Shown: in pieces, positions 62,401-64,000 of the stretch
Layout of the letters: every line of letters starts with the position of its first letter
Position numbering within the stretch: the stretch's first letter is position 1
Assembly (NCBI GenBank): GCA_900708905.1
Contig: CAADRB010000100.1
Location: 259,506-323,505 of the forward strand
Reading direction: 5' to 3'
From: Hymenolepis diminuta
Lineage: Eukaryota > Platyhelminthes > Cestoda > Cyclophyllidea > Hymenolepididae
DNA length: 64,000 nt
The notes under the pieces: generated by a model
Databases searched by the model: none
Seen by the model: the letters and a program-made list of their open reading frames with translations, nothing else
What the model was told of the DNA's origin: nothing
Position numbers and translations under genes: made by a program

Positions 62401-64000
62401 TTTCGCCTTAGTTAAATGCAAGCATCGTTGGCGCCCATGTTACACGCACTTTCATTTTGTTTGAGGGGCAAAAATTGTTCTTCCGCATTTCATCAGCCCA
62501 TGTATCATTGATAGAGCATGTTTTAGGGCTAAAGTAGGGACATTCGAACCAGTCTTATTGAGTCATGAGATTGCACACGCCAAGGTCATTAGACCTGTGA
62601 GAACTCTAAGGGTCGTCCTAATTACGGATGGAGGAAAGAGTCATAGTTAAATCAGATGGCCAAGAGTTTAAGGGGAGAGCAAAGTGCATTGGATGCCGGC
62701 AATGAAAATGCGGAAGTTAGAGAGAGCTAGAGGAAGAGAGATTGAAGCTTGACGCCTAGAGAGAGCAAGAACGAAGCCGGAAGTCAAAAGCAAAAGCAGA
62801 GGATAGTTGCTGTGTTGGGTCAGGGTGAGTGTAAACCAGTAATCGATGTGCAGGTGTGCTATGGGTGAAAGGGGTGGGGTGTGCTGGCTGCGCCCGATTT
62901 GCGCGCAGTTCTAACCTTAGTTCTAACCTCATTCGACTGGACATCCTTCAGTATCCTATCTTTGATTAGTGATTGTTGCTGAAGCAGAAATTCGAATGTT
63001 AACTCAACTAAAGAAGATAAGCTCCAATTGCAACTTTTGTATTCATGCTCGTTGGGCCGTGGCTGATATTATAGAAGAAAATGTAGGTGAAGTTAGCTGC
63101 TCCTAACCCCCTACTCTCTACTTTTTCTCCTTCGGCCCGCAACTAATTTATAGAAGCAGGTCGCGAATTCTTTCTTATTTCTTCTATCACACAAACCAGT
63201 TCAAAGTAAACGAAATAATTGCTGAATGCGGTGGGCATATGCAAATCATTTGACTCCAACTGAGCTAATTCACATTTTGGGGCTTGAGAAGTAATCAAAT
63301 AAAAAAATCCATTCCCAATTGACGGAGGTTTGAATTTGAAGTCAAAATTATTGGTGCGTGGGAGTGCACTATGGCTACCATCATTTGACCTCAAGTAATT
63401 AAATGAGGCACAACTCCTCTATAATCCGATTTTATTTTCAAATTTGAAATAACGAGATCTCTCTAGTCCGTGCCAACCGTAGTCGAGTGGTATCTAGTGG
63501 GTGGATATTTCATAACAGCAGAACCAGATCTCCTAGCAGTAGTGCAGCAGAGAAGAGTCATACCACTAGAAAAGTGGGCAACCGAGCAGTTACAAAACTA
63601 CCTACCTAACTTTCCACTTTTAAGGACCATTAGATTTGAAATCAATTAAAATCAAATTGTATTCCTAAAGGTACACGTGAATGTCACAAGACTTTTTCCT
63701 ATTAGTAAGATCACGTCTTTGTGAAGCCACAAAACGTCTGCATGAAGAACAATAGGTTCCAATTTCCGGATTACAAAGCACCTCGATATCGAAAAATCAA
63801 TTTCTTCTGTTAACCTTTCTATCCCAAAATAATACATACATACATGGGAACTATGTCACAAAGAGGGTAAAATAAAAACTAGGAATAGATGATGCTCTGC
63901 GCAATTTGATATTCCAAATTACGGTCGCTTGAAAATATGGAACTTAGGTTTGGCGAACTTGCAGAAATCAATCTGAGTTTTCAAATGAAGACGCTTTGTG

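Larger units (their letters stand above)
51883..64000. other. 12 kb without a supported gene
   Basis: No reading frame on either strand shows family similarity, exon-like splice borders or continuous coding character. Visible items are SINE heads at 52660, 54275, 62230 and 62315, a TGGAA tandem tract at 55520 and a GA microsatellite at 61932. It could be plain intergenic DNA or part of a long intron of a gene beyond the right edge. Confidence 0.55.

Noticed and set aside
1..64000. Bacterial gene cluster, CRISPR array, provirus or horizontally acquired genes
   Set aside because: All supported genes are intron-rich animal orthologues. No direct-repeat arrays, reverse transcriptase, integrase or viral structural genes were seen.

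Overview
The window is eukaryotic and metazoan: every gene is split into many exons with GT-AG (occasionally GC-AG) introns, the DNA between exons is AT-rich, and the proteins are animal-type orthologues. Very short introns (28 to 45 bases) lie next to introns above 1 kb, and several relics of tRNA-derived SINEs are visible. This mix suits a flatworm, and I would guess a parasitic one such as a tapeworm. That identification is inference; no sequence here proves the species. Two runs of N (41412-41446 and 45279-45280) show it is an assembled draft.

Layout. At 407-1361 on the minus strand are the first five exons of RRP9 (U3-55K), a WD-repeat protein of the U3 snoRNP; the rest lies left of the window. 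A 344-base spacer separates it from ARMC3 (1706-8114, plus), a 17-exon armadillo-repeat gene that ends in the EDR1/CTR1/ARMC3 peptidase-like domain. After a 2.5 kb spacer carrying a dispersed repeat, UBR3 (10649-32941, plus, 25 exons, about 2335 codons) fills a third of the window. It encodes an E3 ubiquitin ligase with a UBR box, a split RING and the conserved C-terminal domain. POLR1E/RPA49 follows (34745-38339, plus; 5' exon not found), then a complete C11orf54/PTD012-type zinc ester hydrolase (39669-47208, plus, 9 exons, 310 residues). A broken, unrecognised reading frame at 48244-48667 is interrupted by a copy of the dispersed repeat. A complete ZIP-family metal transporter of the ZIP8/ZIP14 type lies at 50213-51882 (plus, 6 exons, 424 residues). 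The last 12 kb holds no gene I can support, only SINE relics and simple repeats.

The exon models for ARMC3, UBR3, the C11orf54 homologue and the ZIP transporter were built by hand and keep reading-frame phase across every junction from start to stop codon. That is strong internal support. The genes look like unrelated housekeeping neighbours: two serve ribosome production (RRP9, POLR1E), one cilia or sperm flagella (ARMC3), one protein turnover (UBR3), one metabolism and one metal uptake. They do not form a recognisable operon or a novel system. The most unusual features are intron structure (three GC-AG introns and a 28-base intron), lineage-specific insertions in UBR3, and two repeat families.
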